Made by a program: the position numbers and the translations under genes. Of a stretch of 64,000 nucleotides of DNA, positions 46,893 to 58,664 are shown one piece after another (the first letter of the stretch is position 1; every line of letters starts with the position of its first letter). The notes below the pieces were generated by a model. The model was given only the letters and a program-made list of their open reading frames with translations, ran no database searches and had not been told where the DNA came from. The stretch lies in the NCBI GenBank assembly GCA_036346355.1, contig CM070585.1, positions 2,557,001-2,621,000 of the forward strand, in the 5' to 3' direction. The DNA comes from Rhipidocladum racemiflorum (Eukaryota; Streptophyta; Magnoliopsida; Poales; Poaceae).

Positions 46893-47439
46893 TACATCCG
46901 ATCCTATGATTTGATTTAAAGGCCCGGTGATATCCGGGTAAGGTATCCAACGGTCCAAAATTTAGATGTTAGCTAAAACAAAACATCCGGATGATACCTA
47001 TACACTCCCATCTAGTAAAATTTTATGCGGAAGGTGGGTTAAAAGAGGGAGAGTAGAACGGTTCTTCATACAAAATACAACTAAATTGAGAAAAATAAGG
47101 AAGTTAGAGGATAAGATTGGTTGAGTGGAGTGGACAAATTAATTGAGTGGAGTGGACAAATTAATTGAGTGGACAAATTAATTGAGTGGAGTGGACAAAA
47201 TACATCCGATCTTATGATTTGATTTAAAGGCCTGGTGATATCCGGGTAAGGTATCCAACGGTCCAAAATTTGGATGTTAGCTAAAACAAAAACATCCGGA
47301 TGATACCTATACACTCCCATATAGTAAAATTTTATGTAATATCAAGTAATACAAAATTTTATGTGGAAGGTGGGTTAAAAGAGGGAGAGTAGAACGGTTC
47401 TTCATACAAAATACAACTAAATTGAGAAAAATAAGAAAG
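46893..47439. repeat. 308-bp tandem repeat with internal 22-bp minisatellite
   Basis: The sequence starting TACATCCGATCCTATGATTTG at 46893 recurs at 47201 with few changes. The first unit ends in several copies of a 22-bp word (TTGAGTGGAGTGGACAAATTAA) at 47,121-47,199. The second unit is interrupted at GAAAG (47435-47439) by an LTR. The unit continues after that LTR with TTAGAGGATAAGATTGG. Confidence 0.85.
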
Positions 47440-48086
47440 TGTCGGGGGGTCGGGTAATTTCCATAAATTACCTCGGATGCCACCAACGACCAAGCTCGCT
47501 CCCGCCCGAGCTACCAGGAGGTCGTTACCCTGGATTGTCTAATCGAGTCGGAGGAGCTCGCATTCCTACCGATTCCGAGCTCGGGCTCGGGTGGAACCAA
47601 GAATGCAACGTATTCCAGTCGATTCCGAGCTCGGTGTCGGCCATCGGCCGACCTTACGTGGTCTCGGGGTCGGCGGGAATAACCACCCGAGCGTAACTTC
47701 CGTTGGCCCGTTACGTTTCCCGTGGGAGCGTGGCGGAAAGATAGGATCCACCAGTTGCCACGCGTTTGGACGAGGTCCAAGCGTGCGGGTAGTGGGTCGT
47801 GAGTTCGATCCTTTGTAAGCTATAAAAGCGTCCCCATCATGAGGGGACAAAGCAACATACCACGCCTGCATCGTAAGACTCGGACACATTGCAAGAGTAA
47901 ACGAGAGCTGGAGTAGGGCTATTATCTCTTTCTGAGAGGCCCGAACCAGGAGTAAGCTGTGTCCACGCTCGTTGAAATCGGTGAGTCGTTCCTTGAGTAA
48001 TCCCTCACGTGAGAAGGGGTCACAGTTGGTCCCTCCACCAACAAGTAAGCTCGGCGGGGGCCTGTTCCCCAATCGTCGACAGAAAG
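47435..48086 (+). mobile_element. LTR of Tat-type Gypsy element (left copy), flanked like a solo LTR
   Basis: A 642-bp LTR at 47440-48081 (TGTCGGGG...CGTCGACA) is flanked by GAAAG at 47435-47439 and 48082-48086. The host repeat is continuous across it: AAAAATAAG-AAG then TTAGAGGATAAGATTGG, as in the uninterrupted unit at 47,091-47,120. It therefore behaves as a complete solo-LTR insertion. TATAAAA is at 47821-47827. Confidence 0.88.
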
Positions 48087-48433
48087 TTAGAGGATAAGAT
48101 TGGTAGAAGGGGGAGGGGGGGATAAGATAGGAGTGGAGTATTTGTTAGGTACTATGCATTGAGAATATTTTATTTAGAGTTGATTTTTTTTATATAATAT
48201 AGTATATTTAGATACAACTTAAAGAAAATAAGCATTGGGAATACCCTCAGCATCCTCGCGCAGCCTCGAACGTGCCGCCTGCATTTTTTCTTGTAGCATC
48301 GCAGCCACCGCGCGTCATCCAACTTTCGCAGCCACCTCCAAGCGGTCTAATTTTATTCTCTGCTTAACCCTAATTTCTTTATCCCTCATCACATACATGC
48401 ATGCATACACACCTAAACCAATTACATGTGGCC
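48087..48433. repeat. LTR 3'-flank sequence, left copy
   Basis: Host-type sequence after the left LTR, beginning TTAGAGGATAAGATTGGTAG and ending TTACATGTGGCC. It is repeated with roughly 3-5% difference after the right LTR (58302-58664). Retroelement internal sequence begins abruptly at 48,434. Confidence 0.85.
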
Positions 48434-49740
48434 ACGGGCAGAACCGGGCCGAACATTCCTCATCGGGCCACTCCCCATCCTACAGGCGTAGGGAGATTTT
48501 CTCTCGCCTGGGCCCGCTAACCTCGGGCTCGGCTGGTGGGGATCGCCCGAGCCCGCGCTTCGTGGCGATCGCCAAACGATCCCGTGTTGGTGCGGGGCGT
48601 TCAGCGACATCGGCTGCGACAGTGACCTGGCCGACAAGGTTTAAGCCGGGTCACATCGAGAGATTCGATGGGACTCGTAACCCCGACGAGTTTCTCTCGA
48701 TCTACACCACGGCCATTTTAGCCGGGGTGATGAAAGGGTGATGGCCAACTTTACGCCCTGATCTGGGCCAGGCCGGCTCGGGCGTGGCTATTCAACCGAA
48801 GGAGAACTTCGATTCGGTCCGCCCCGGTGGCAAAGACTCTCTCCGAGCCAACTTCCAGAGGCTGCTACGTCGCCGGGAAGGAGCGCGACCTTGGCGTCGT
48901 GACATGCAGAGGGCGAACCTGCGCCCGATTCGTCAGCGCTTCATGCAAGTCGCCAATTCCATCCCGAGCATCTCGGATGAGGCGGTCGTCGGGCTTTCAA
49001 GTTCGGGTCCGAGACGACGCTTTACTCAGACCTCGAAATCCACCGGACATCACAGCCAACGAGCTGCTCCGCATGGCTGACCGTTACGCCAGCGCGACGA
49101 GGCCGTCCAATGGAAGAAGGCGCTGAGCGAGGAAAAGCTGCCCTCGGCCGGGCTCGAAGGGCATCAAGCGAAGAGCGTAAGCTTCGATCGAAAAAAATCA
49201 AAAGAAGAAAAATCCTCCGTCTCGGCATGGTGGCGACCATCGAAGACAACGGCCGACCTCGCGATCGTATAGGGAGGAGCCAGAAAGGAAAGGGTCGACC
49301 AGGTTCGGCGAGCAACGAGCGTAACCGGACGACCAAGAGCGCAACAACCAGCGCGCGGGCTAGTGCCTATTTCTCGCCGCTCCACCAGGCGCATGGGCAT
49401 GACCTTCGGATTGCGAGCGTGGGCCTCCCGCTGGAGCAGCTTCTACAATGGTAAGGGTCCCATGCCCACGCTCCCGAGATGGAAGGAGGCGTCAAGGGCA
49501 AGAAGCCCGCCGAGGAGCAAGACACCGACATGGAGTACCAAGAGCCAGAAATCACATCGCCGTGATATTCGGGGCTCACGCCGCCTATGGGTCGTCGGGA
49601 GTTGAAGGAGGCCGCCAAGTACTCCGTGTCACTCGAGGAAGCCTCGCCCAGCCTCAAGTGGTCCGAGCTGCCGATCACCTTCTCCAAGGGCAGCGCCCTC
49701 CGGGATGACGAAACCCCAAAGGCTCCCGTTGGTCGTTAGC
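48434..49740 (+). pseudogene. Tat-type gag (broken)
   Basis: Near 48,640 the plus strand reads FKPGHIERFDGTRNPDEFLS followed by IYTTAI, the start of the capsid domain in Tat-type gag. VAIQPKENFDS continues in another frame near 48,785. Later frames are Arg/Lys-rich. Several frameshifts prevent a continuous reading. Note that one open frame runs from the host flank (48,235) into gag across the 48,433/48,434 junction. Confidence 0.75.
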
Positions 49741-49802
49741 CCAACAATCTGCAACACCGCGATGAGTCGGGTCCTTGTGGTGATCGGGAGCTCCCTGGAC
49801 TG

Positions 49803-50285
49803 ATGTCCGCCAAGGTCTTGGGCGAAATCACGGATCCTCGCTCCAAGATCAAAAGCATGGTGGTCCCGTTCTACGATAGTACCGAGCGTCGGTCAGGCCA
49901 CTCGGCGGATCGTCTGCCCGATAACGTTCGGCAATCCGAGCAACTTCCGAACGGAGCTAATCACGTTCGAAGTGGTCGATTTCGAGTCGGCTTACAACGC
50001 CATCCTGGGCCGACCAGCGCTCGCCAAATTCATGGCCGCCACTCATCACGGGTACCAATGCTTGAAGGTCCCCGGCCCCGGCGGCGTGATCACGATCAAG
50101 GAAGCCCGGCGACTGAATGCGGCGAGAGGCGTTGGACATGGTCGGTCAACTGCCCCAACGCGGGCCCGAGCAAGAGCCGAGGAGTTCCCGGCCCAAGGCT
50201 AGCCTCCAAGCTGGGGGAGAAACCAAGGCCATCCCGTTGTGCGACGCAAAGCCAGACAAGGTCGTACACGTGGGGGCTTCCCTAG
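49803..50285 (+). pseudogene. Tat-type protease region (broken)
   Basis: One frame reads MSAKVLGEITDPRSKIKSMV. A second, at 49,972-50,202, reads VDFESAYNAILGRPALAKFM followed by KVPGPGGVITI. The AYNAILGRP word is typical of the C-terminal part of the protease in Tat-type elements. The two frames overlap out of register. Confidence 0.7.
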
Positions 50286-50308
50286 ATCCTAAATAGGAAC
50301 TCGAGCTC

Positions 50309-52211
50309 GTGACCTTCCTCCGGAGAAGCGCGGACACGTTCGCACGGGAACCGTCCGAGCATGCCCGAGTCCCAAGGGAGGTCGTCGAGCACAAGGCTAG
50401 CGCTCGGCTCGACAAAAGCACTGCGGCAGAGCTCAGCGCTTCTCTCCGAGAAGCAAGCTATCATCGAGAGGAACCGGACAAGCTCCTCAAAGCCGGTTTC
50501 ATTCGGGAGGTCGACCATTCCGATTGGTTGGCCAACCTACCATCGTGATGAAGAAAGGAGGCAAGTGGCGCATGTGTGTCGATCACACGGGCTGAATGCC
50601 GCATGCCCGAAGGACAATTTCCGCTACCTCGGATAGACCCGGTTGGTCGACGCGACGGCCGGGCTCGGCGATGAGCTTTACGGGCGCCTACTCAGGCTAT
50701 CACCAGATCGGCATATCGCCCGACGACGAGGAGAAAACTTCCTTCATCACGCCGTTTGGCACATTCTCGCTACGACCATGTTCTTCGGTCTAAGGAACGC
50801 CGGAGCGACCTTCCAAACGCCTTATGCAGAAAACCTTCTCGAACCAAATAGGTCGAAACCTGGAAGTGTATGTAGACGACATAGTCGTCAAGAGCAAAAT
50901 GGCCTCCGACCATGTATCCGATCTAGAGGAGACTTTTCATAACCTCAACAAGCATCGAATAAAGTTAAACCCGGAAAAATGTGTGTTCAGGGTCAAAGCT
51001 GGCAAGGTGCTCGGATACATGATCGGCCCACAAGGAATCGGGGCCAACCCAGAGAAGATAGAAGCCATCGAGAACATGCGACCACCGACTTGCACTCGGG
51101 AGGTCCAGTCCCTGACTGGGAGAATGGCGGCCTTAAGTCGTTTCATCTCGCGGCTCGGGGAACGCGGCCTACCTTTCTTCAAGGCGCTCCGGAAGCACGA
51201 CGGTTTCACTTGGACAGATGAAGCAGACCGCTCTTTCAAAGAGCTTAAACTATATTTGTCAAGACCCCCGGTCTTGACCACGCCCAGAGTAGGAGAGGTC
51301 CTCTTGCTTTACCTGGCCGCCACACCCCATGCGATGGCGCCGTCATCACAAAGAGAACGGGGGGTGCGGCGCCCGATCTACTACGTCGGCCGAAGTCTTA
51401 CACGGACCAAAGGAGCGTTACCCCGAGGTCCAGAAACTCCTTTATACGCTCCTTGTGGCCTCGAAGAAATTAAGACACTACTTCCAGGCACACAAAATCC
51501 AAGTCCCGACCAACTTCCCGCTGAGAGAAATTCTCGGGAATCGACGCAAGCGGGCGGATCGCAAAATGGGCCATGGAGCTCGCCGGTCGAGATCGAATTC
51601 TCGGCCGAACCGCGATCAAATCTCAGGTCCTAGCGGACTTCCTAGCCGAATGGACAAACCCCGCCCGCCCGAACCCGAACCCAACCAGGCCGAGCACGGC
51701 CGCCGGGTCATGCACTTCGACGGATCCCGAGCTTCACGATTGCTCGGGCTGGAGTGGTCCTCGAATCCCCTCGGGGAGCGGATCGATCGCCTCCAAGCGC
51801 ACTTCGCGCAACAAACAACGCGGCGAATCTGAAGGTCGCTGGCGAAGCTTCGGGCATGCAAAGCGCTCGGAGTCCAACGACTAACTGCGAAGGCGACTCG
51901 CGGTGGTCGTCAACCAGGTTAACAAGGAGTATCGGTGTTCGATGACTCAATGGCGCTTTACCTGGCTGAAGTAAGGAAGATGGAAAAGTACTTGAAACTT
52001 GAAGTACTATACATCCTCGGGAAGGACAATGCCCTGGCCGACCATCTATCAAAGGTCGGTTCCGCCCGGTTTCGCTCGGTGGGTGCTCATCGAGCACCTC
52101 TATAAGCCCTCCATCCCCCGGGAAGAGGCAACCGAGACGGTGGTACCGTCTCCTTCCTCGAAAGCAGACGCCTTGAATTGGATGACGCCATTCATCCAAT
52201 ACTTCGTGCAC
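50309..52211 (+). pseudogene. Tat-type reverse transcriptase and RNase H (broken)
   Basis: The RT N-terminus (KLLKAGFIREVDHSDWLAN) lies near 50,480-50,540. AYSGYHQIGISPDDEEKT follows near 50,685-50,740. The catalytic VYVDDIVVKSK is in a long open stretch at 50,824-51,340, which continues VLGYMIGPQGI and ALSRFISRLGERG. RNase H remnants follow: the ADFLAEWTNP connection near 51,630 and weaker debris to 52,211. At least four frame changes are needed. Confidence 0.87.
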
Positions 52212-52271
52212 GGACCTTTGCCGAGGAGGAAGCCGAGAAATCCCGGCTAGTGAGACGCCTCGACCTATAAA

Positions 52272-53140
52272 ATGGTCGAGGGTCTCTTATACCGCAAAGG
52301 CGCGCTTGGCGTCCTCTCCAAGTGCATCACCCAAGAGGAAGGCAAATATCTCCTCAAGGATATCCATGACGGGATGTGTGGAGCTCACTCATCCTTTAGG
52401 ACCTTGGTGAGCAAAGCCTTCCGATTGGGTTACTATTGGCCGACGGCCTGGCCGACGACGCTCAATAGTAACCTCCGCCGATCTTGCCGTTCCATGCTCG
52501 GAAGGTCCATCACCAAGATATCGCGCTCTGAGACCATGCCGCTAACCTGGCCGTTCTCGGTTTGGGGCATCGACATACTCGGTCCATTTCCCAGGGGAAG
52601 GAGGGGTTGTAAGTACCTGTTCGTCGCAATCGACACCTTCACTAAATGGATCGAGGCCGAGCCTATATCAACCATCTCGGCACAAAGCGGCTAAAAGGTT
52701 CTTCCGCAATAATGTAGTAACCGCTTTGGCGTTCGAGTCGCCTCATTACCGACAACGGCACTCGATTCACGCAGCGAGGTGTTTCAGGCTTATTGCGAGG
52801 AGGTCGGGACCAAGATATGCCGCATCTGTGGCCCACCCACGTAGCAATGGGGCGGCCGAGCGTGCGAAGCAGGCAGATCGTCCAAGGAATCAAGAAGAGA
52901 GTCTTCAAGAGCCTCGATCGGCATGGTCAGGCCTGGGTGGGACGAGCTACCCCGTCCTCTGGTCGATCCGCACCACGACGAGCCGAGCCACGGGAGACCC
53001 CCTTCGGCTCGTATGGCGCGGAAGCTGTCCTACCCGCCGAGGTTGTCCTAGGATCCCCGAGGGTGAACCTGGCCGATAACATCGACGCAGAAGGCGAACG
53101 CCTTCTCGACCTCGACCTTGCGGAGGCGACTTCGTGAACG
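52272..53140 (+). pseudogene. Tat-type integrase (broken)
   Basis: An open stretch at 52,272-52,694 includes a zinc-binding-domain remnant (DIHDGMCGAHSSFRTL, YYWPT) and the core start WGIDILGPFPRG, with KYLFVAIDTFTKWIEAEP. Further core (TDNG-like) lies in other frames around 52,740-52,900. The end near 53,080 reads NLADNIDAEGERLLDLDLAE in one frame. Confidence 0.85.
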
Positions 53141-53354
53141 GGCTCATGCGATCCGCGGTTTACCTGCAAGCTCTTCGCAGCACGCCGCTAAATCAGTGCG
53201 ACCAAGGACCTTACACGCCGGCGACCTCGTTCGCGACGGGTCCAAGACCTGTCAAAAGCCAACAAGCTAACGCCAAGATGGGAAGGTCCTTACACGGTCG
53301 TCTCAACAAGACGCCCGGGTCAGCGCCTTGCAATGGAAGATGGTCGAGAACTAG

Positions 53355-56300
53355 CTAGTACTTGGAACATCGACCAACTGCGTAAGTTCCATGTCTAACC
53401 TCACCCGTTTTTACCTTTTTAATAAACTTTGTCACCTTACCCTCCCATTCTCTCTCTCTCTTTCCCCATTCTACGATTAAGCTCGGCCAACAAAGTGTCG
53501 AGGCGGTCGATCGTTGGGGCAAAACACCCGTGCGACAAAAGCTCGACCTCGAGGGCTTCCTTCCTCGTGAAGACGACCATCTTTTTCGCGGTAGACCTCC
53601 GCCGCAAGTAAAGATTCGCACAGGACACCCTTCCGAGCGGTTAGAGCTCGGTCGGCCGGTGGCGGCGTCAACGCACCGTAACCCTAAGGGCCACACGGTC
53701 TCCAGAATTCTACTCCGCCAACGCAGGTCGTGCTCGCGATCTCGCCCACGACCTCCGTTAGCGGCGAAAACTATAGAGGTACCATGTGGCCACGACCTCG
53801 ACCTCGTGCAACTTTCGCGCGAGATGGTCACCTCGACCTCGTGCAACTTTCGCGCGAGATAGTCATTTCCTAAATGCGATTATTTGCTAAGTCGCGTAAG
53901 ACCACGACGCGAAACAAATCGTTGTCATCTCGGAGAAAAACAAAAACGTCCATTAAAAATAACGCTCTTTCTATGTTCAATCAAGGCGTTTTTTTTTCCC
54001 TTAAGTTTTTTACGGTAAAGACAGGAAAAGAAAATTACGAGCCCGCGCGCTTCTGCGTCTGCAGCGGCGAGCTCGTCCCGCACCGAAGTCAAGCTCGGAC
54101 TCAAGGTCGAGCACCCGCCGGCGAGCTTCCCGACCTTAAACTTGCCGCTTGACGAAGTCGCTGGACTCCTCCCGTTCTTTGGTCGATTGTCCTTTCGGCG
54201 CTCGACCGTCGCGCGTAAGGTCGCCACCGTGGCTTCCAGGCCCGACCTTGCTTGCTCGCTCGGTCGGCGCTCCTGAAGCTTCGTGCACGGACTCCTCCAC
54301 CTTCCGCCGGGTCTCGGCCTCGGAAGATGTCGGCTCGGCAACCGGCGCTCGAGCTCCGCAATCTTGGCGTCTGCTCGGCTTGGTGCTTAGCGACAACTTC
54401 TCGGCGCGGTCGCGGCATGGAAGTCCTTCATGGTGGACTCCGGCACTGCCAATGAGGCATTTTCAGTCGTAAATGTCGAAGCTCTTGGTAAAAGTACAAA
54501 AGCCGAGAGTACTTACCCAAAAAGTCGGGTCTCCACTGATGGAACAACTCGGCGGGGTCCTCCACCTCGTTGCAGGCGGGCAAGGATCCCCGCCTTAGTC
54601 CCTTCTCCTTGATCGGGCTCGGGGCTTGAGCCCGAGCTCCCCGTCCCCGAAGGCAATGGACTTTTGCCCTGGGGGCGACCTCCGCCTCTGGAGAGGGCGG
54701 CCTCAAGAGCAAGGATCACCTCCGCTCTTCTTCCTCCCGGCAGAAGTTGCGCCCAGGGCTCACGCCTCCTCGGCCTGGGCTCCGCCTCCTCTCGGGGCTC
54801 CGCCTCCTCGGCCAGAGCTCCACCCCTTCGGCGTCTACGGCCATGGGAGCAACCGGGACAAGGTCGGTATCCGGCCCTTGGGCTGCAGCAGCGTCCGGCC
54901 AGGATCAGCAGAACCGAAGTCGGCGGCGGGAGGTCGGTCTCGGCTGGAAGCGACCTCGGCGCCGGCAGATTCCCTTCGTCTGGAAGCTGCCGGCTGCCTA
55001 CGGTGGTCGGGCTCGTCTCCCCAACAGCGGTAGCCAAGCCCTTCCTCGTCGGACGAGCTCCCGCCAGATTAGTCCCCCCTGGCCGGCCGTGGCCCAGGGC
55101 CAGCGTGGCGTCATAAGCCGAGGAGAGGCCTCGGCGATCTCCTGAAGAGTCGCGGTGATGATGTCGCTAGCGCCGGAAGTTTCGGCTTTGCTCACCACCA
55201 TCGACTCCCGGTGTCATCCTCCACAACTATGATGTGGGGATGCCCTCACCGGCGCGGGCATCGGCGTCGCGATCTTCCTCCGTGCCTCCTCTTCGGAAAC
55301 ACGACCTCCGGGTCCGGGGCTCACGACAGCAGACTCCCCACCTCGGCGTCATCGCCACCGGCAGCTTAGGGGCCCGGGCCTCCGCGACCTCGGCTCCACT
55401 TCGCCGGCCTCGTCGCCCATGACGACCTCGGCAGCCGGGCTAGCTCCTCTCTCTAGCGAAGTCAAGAATATCGTCGACCATCGCTTGAAATCCCATAACT
55501 CCGCACTAACCGCCACACCCACTATAGGCGATGTGGGGTTAGTATGGTGCTTGGGGAAAGAGACAAACAAGAGGAGTAGGAGGCCCGGCCTTGCTCGGCG
55601 TCCGCTTGCTGAGCTCGGGCGCGGGCCAGGAGGGCGGCCATGTCCGCGCGCGCCTTGTCAGCCCTGGCGACCGAAGGGTCAACCTCCTCCAAGCCGACCT
55701 CGGAGACAGTCGGCGTTGGGCGCGGTTGAGGCGTGGCAGACGACCTGCGGGACCTCGGGACCAAGGCGCGGGTCGGCTTCGTCTTTCTCCTCCTCGTGGT
55801 CCCCGGGAGCCGAGCTCGAGCTCACCTTGCCGCGAGCTCACTTTGAAGGGCCGCGATCAGCCCTCCGGCTCGACCTTCCATTGACCGGCGCGGCTGCGGC
55901 CTCCTTCTTCGCCCGCGCAAAGTCGCTCAAGCGAGCCATCGGCTGAGATTGTTTGGTGTACTCGTCCATCCACAATCTCAGTTCACTCACCTCCTGCCGG
56001 TCCGCATACTCCAAGTCTTTGGCGGGGTGAGCGGTCGTCGGCCGGACGCTGCGTGTCTTGCTGGCGAGGGCGGCGTGGCCGACGGAGATCGAGCGGCGCT
56101 TGCGACACTTCGCCCGTCCCTTGGTCTTTCGACCCGCCCCGCCAATCAGCGATCCTACCGGGACACGGCGACTTCGAGGGCAACCTTCTCCTGTTGAAAA
56201 AGAGAAAAACTCGAATGAGGTCGGAAGGCCCCCGGCGAAACCTGTCCGGACAAAAGCTTCGAAAGAAGTCCGAATCAGAGACTTACCGCCTCGGTCCTAA

Positions 56301-57193
56301 TAAGAACGTTGTTCGGGATCCGCGGCCCTCGATGATTTCCTTGCCTTTAGGGGTGCCAAACATCTCGGACACCCTCACATCCACCCAGTCCTCTGGCGGG
56401 CTGCATACCGACCAAGGGAGAGGTCGTGAGAAGGGCATCCTCTGCTCGGAAAAGAAGATTGAGGGCGATGACATACCCGAGCGTGACTCGGGTGATGTCC
56501 TGCCACCCCTCGACCTTGAAGAAGGGATGCTCCCTCCTCCGAGGGGTGATATCCGGTTCTGGCGTAGTCCCGGTAACGCCCCGACCGGTCGACCCAGGCA
56601 CGTGAGCTCGTTGATCGTCATGAGGATCTTCTCCTCCTCGGGCTCCACGCAGGCGGTCGGGCGTCTCGACGCGCGACCTCTGGCGCCGAGTAGGAAAGCG
56701 TGCCGCTATACGCTTCCTCGTAGAACCAAGAGTCGGCCCAACCCGACACCGAGTCCTTGAGCGTGAAGCTCGGGTACTCATATGGTCGGGTAGGTCGGCG
56801 GCGGAAATAAGCGGCCCAGGCTGCGGCGTCTTGGCGAGAAAGGGTGTAGAAGTGGAAGAAGAGACTGGGAGTGGGCTCGACGCCCACGAACCCTTCGCAG
56901 AGATGGGTGAAGATGGCCATAATGAGAATGGAGTTGGGATGGAGGTGAGCGATCTCGCACTCGCAGGAGGCGAGTACGGCCTCAACAAACTCACTTTCGG
57001 GCGTCCGGAGCCCGTTCATGGCGTAGAGCTCGGTGGAGACGATCTCCCCCTCCTCCGGCTGCGGGCTCTCTTCGTCGCCAGGGGCTCTCCATGTACCGGC
57101 GTCGAGGTACTTCGCCCGCTCGAGGATCTCCAGCCTGCGCCTGTCGAGCTTGCTGACGCCGAACTTCGCCATGAGGATGAGGAAGATGATCAA
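53355..57193 (-). pseudogene. Antisense ORF region of the Tat element ('putative gypsy type transposon' domain)
   Basis: The minus strand from 57,193 is open for 191 codons. It begins MIIFLILMAKFGVSKLDRRR and contains PESEFVEAVLASCECEIAHL and HLCEGFVGVEPTPSLFFHFY. This pattern matches the plant domain named putative gypsy type transposon (Transposase_28, PF04195, from memory). An overlapping frame continues to 56,347. Further downstream (about 56,300 to 53,400, minus) come Ala/Glu/Arg-rich, coiled-coil-like pieces (for example LEATVATLRATVER), each in a shifted frame. Antisense ORFs between integrase and 3' LTR are known in Tat-lineage elements. Their function is unknown to me. Confidence 0.75.
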
Positions 57194-57652
57194 GGAGAAG
57201 GATGAGCGCCGAAGCAGAGGAGTGTGAGACGCAGCGATCGCAATACGGCCAAGTGAGTCTAAGGGTTTTCTCTTCGAGTGTTTAAAAACTCCTCCAGGAG
57301 ATGGGGAAGCGAAAGGACTTCCGCCGTTATGGTCGAGGAAGCCCTAGAGGCACAGAGGGCGCGATTGAGGCGTTCGCCATCCGGAAACGACACGTGGGCA
57401 CGCAAATCGAAACCGCCTGCCCGGAAAAGCGGTTCCCAGAAGGACGATTCAGGCTTCCAGAGAAGGAACCGATGAGAGGGGCCCACTTCCGCTCGCCGAA
57501 ACACGGCAGCCGAACAACAAGCTCGTTCGGAGAAGGTTAATAGCTCGTTGGTCGCGGCGGTTGTCCGCGCAGAACCGACATGCTCGTAGAACTAGTAGGC
57601 CCAAGGGGAAGGCCTTCCTTAGACCTTTTCCCACTTGAACCTCGGGGCTAGC

Positions 57653-58301
57653 TGTTTGGGGTCGGGTAATTTCCATAAATTACCTCGGATGCCACCAACG
57701 ACCAAGCTCGCTCCCGCCGAGCTACCAGGAGGTCGTTACCCTGGATTGTCTAATCGAGAACCGGAGGGCTACGCATTCCTACCGGGTTCGAAGCTCTGCT
57801 CAGGTGGAACCAAGAATGCAACGTATTCCGCCGATTCCGAGCTCGGTGTCGGCCATCTACGACCTTACGTGGTCTCGGGTCGGCGGGAATAACCACCCGA
57901 GCCGTAACTTCCGTTGGCCCGTTCGCTTCCCCGTGGGAGCGTGGCGGAAAGATAGGATCCACGGTTGCCACGTTTTGACGAGGTCCAAAAGTGCGGGTAG
58001 TGGGGTCGTGGAGTTCGATCCTTTGTAAGCTATAAAAGCGTCCCCATCATGAGGGGGACAAAGCAACATACCACGCACAGACTGTAAGACTCAGACACAT
58101 TGCAAGAGTAAACGAGAGCTGGAGTAGGGCTATTATCTCTTTCCTGAGAGGCCCGAACCAGGGTAAACTGCTGTGTCCACGCTCGTTGAAATCTGGTGAG
58201 TCGTTCCTCGAGTAATCCCTCACGTGAGAAGGGGTCACAGTTGGTCCCTCCACCAACAAGTAAGCTCGGCGGGGGCCTGTTCCCCAATCGTCGACAGAAA
58301 G
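57653..58301 (+). repeat. 3' LTR of the Tat-type element (right copy)
   Basis: A 644-bp LTR at 57653-58296 (TGTTTGGGGTCGGG...CGTCGACA) is followed by GAAAG at 58297-58301. TATAAAA is at 58031-58037. It differs from the left LTR in several patches, for example after GTCTAATCGAG, so the two are not recent twins. Confidence 0.88.
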
Positions 58302-58664
58302 TTAGAGGATAAGATTGGTAGAGGGCGGGGGGGGGGATAAGATAGGAGTGGACAAATTAATTGAGTGGAGTATTTGTCAGGTACTATGCATCAAGAATAT
58401 TGTATTTAGAGTTGTTGCTTTTATATAATATGGTATATTTACATACAACTTAAAGAAAATAAGCATTGGGAATACCCTAAGCATCCTCGCGCAGCCTCGA
58501 ACGCGCCGCCTGCATTTTTTCTTGTAGCATCGCAGCCACCGCGTGTCATCCAACTTTCGCAGCCGCCTCCAAGCGGTCTAATTTTATTCTCTGCTTAACC
58601 CTAATTTCTTTATCCCTCATCACATACATGCATGCATACACACCTAAACCAATTACATGTGGCC
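58302..58664. repeat. LTR 3'-flank sequence, right copy
   Basis: Matches 48087-48433 to the shared end TTACATGTGGCC. It carries an extra GTGGACAAATTAATTGA segment, like the 22-bp host minisatellite, and scattered substitutions. Beyond 58,664 the sequence (CGTTGTAATGCATG) is not shared with the left copy. Confidence 0.85.

Larger units (their letters stand above)
48434..57652 (+). mobile_element. Internal region of a Tat-type Ty3/Gypsy element, 5' truncated
   Basis: Reads gag, protease, RT, RNase H and integrase on the plus strand, then an antisense ORF region, then a purine-rich stretch (CCTCGGGGCTAGC) before the right LTR. This organisation, with extra sequence between integrase and 3' LTR, fits the Tat lineage of plant Gypsy elements. 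The region directly preceding 48,434 is not an LTR/primer site but host flank, so the 5' leader is missing. Frames are broken throughout. Confidence 0.85.
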
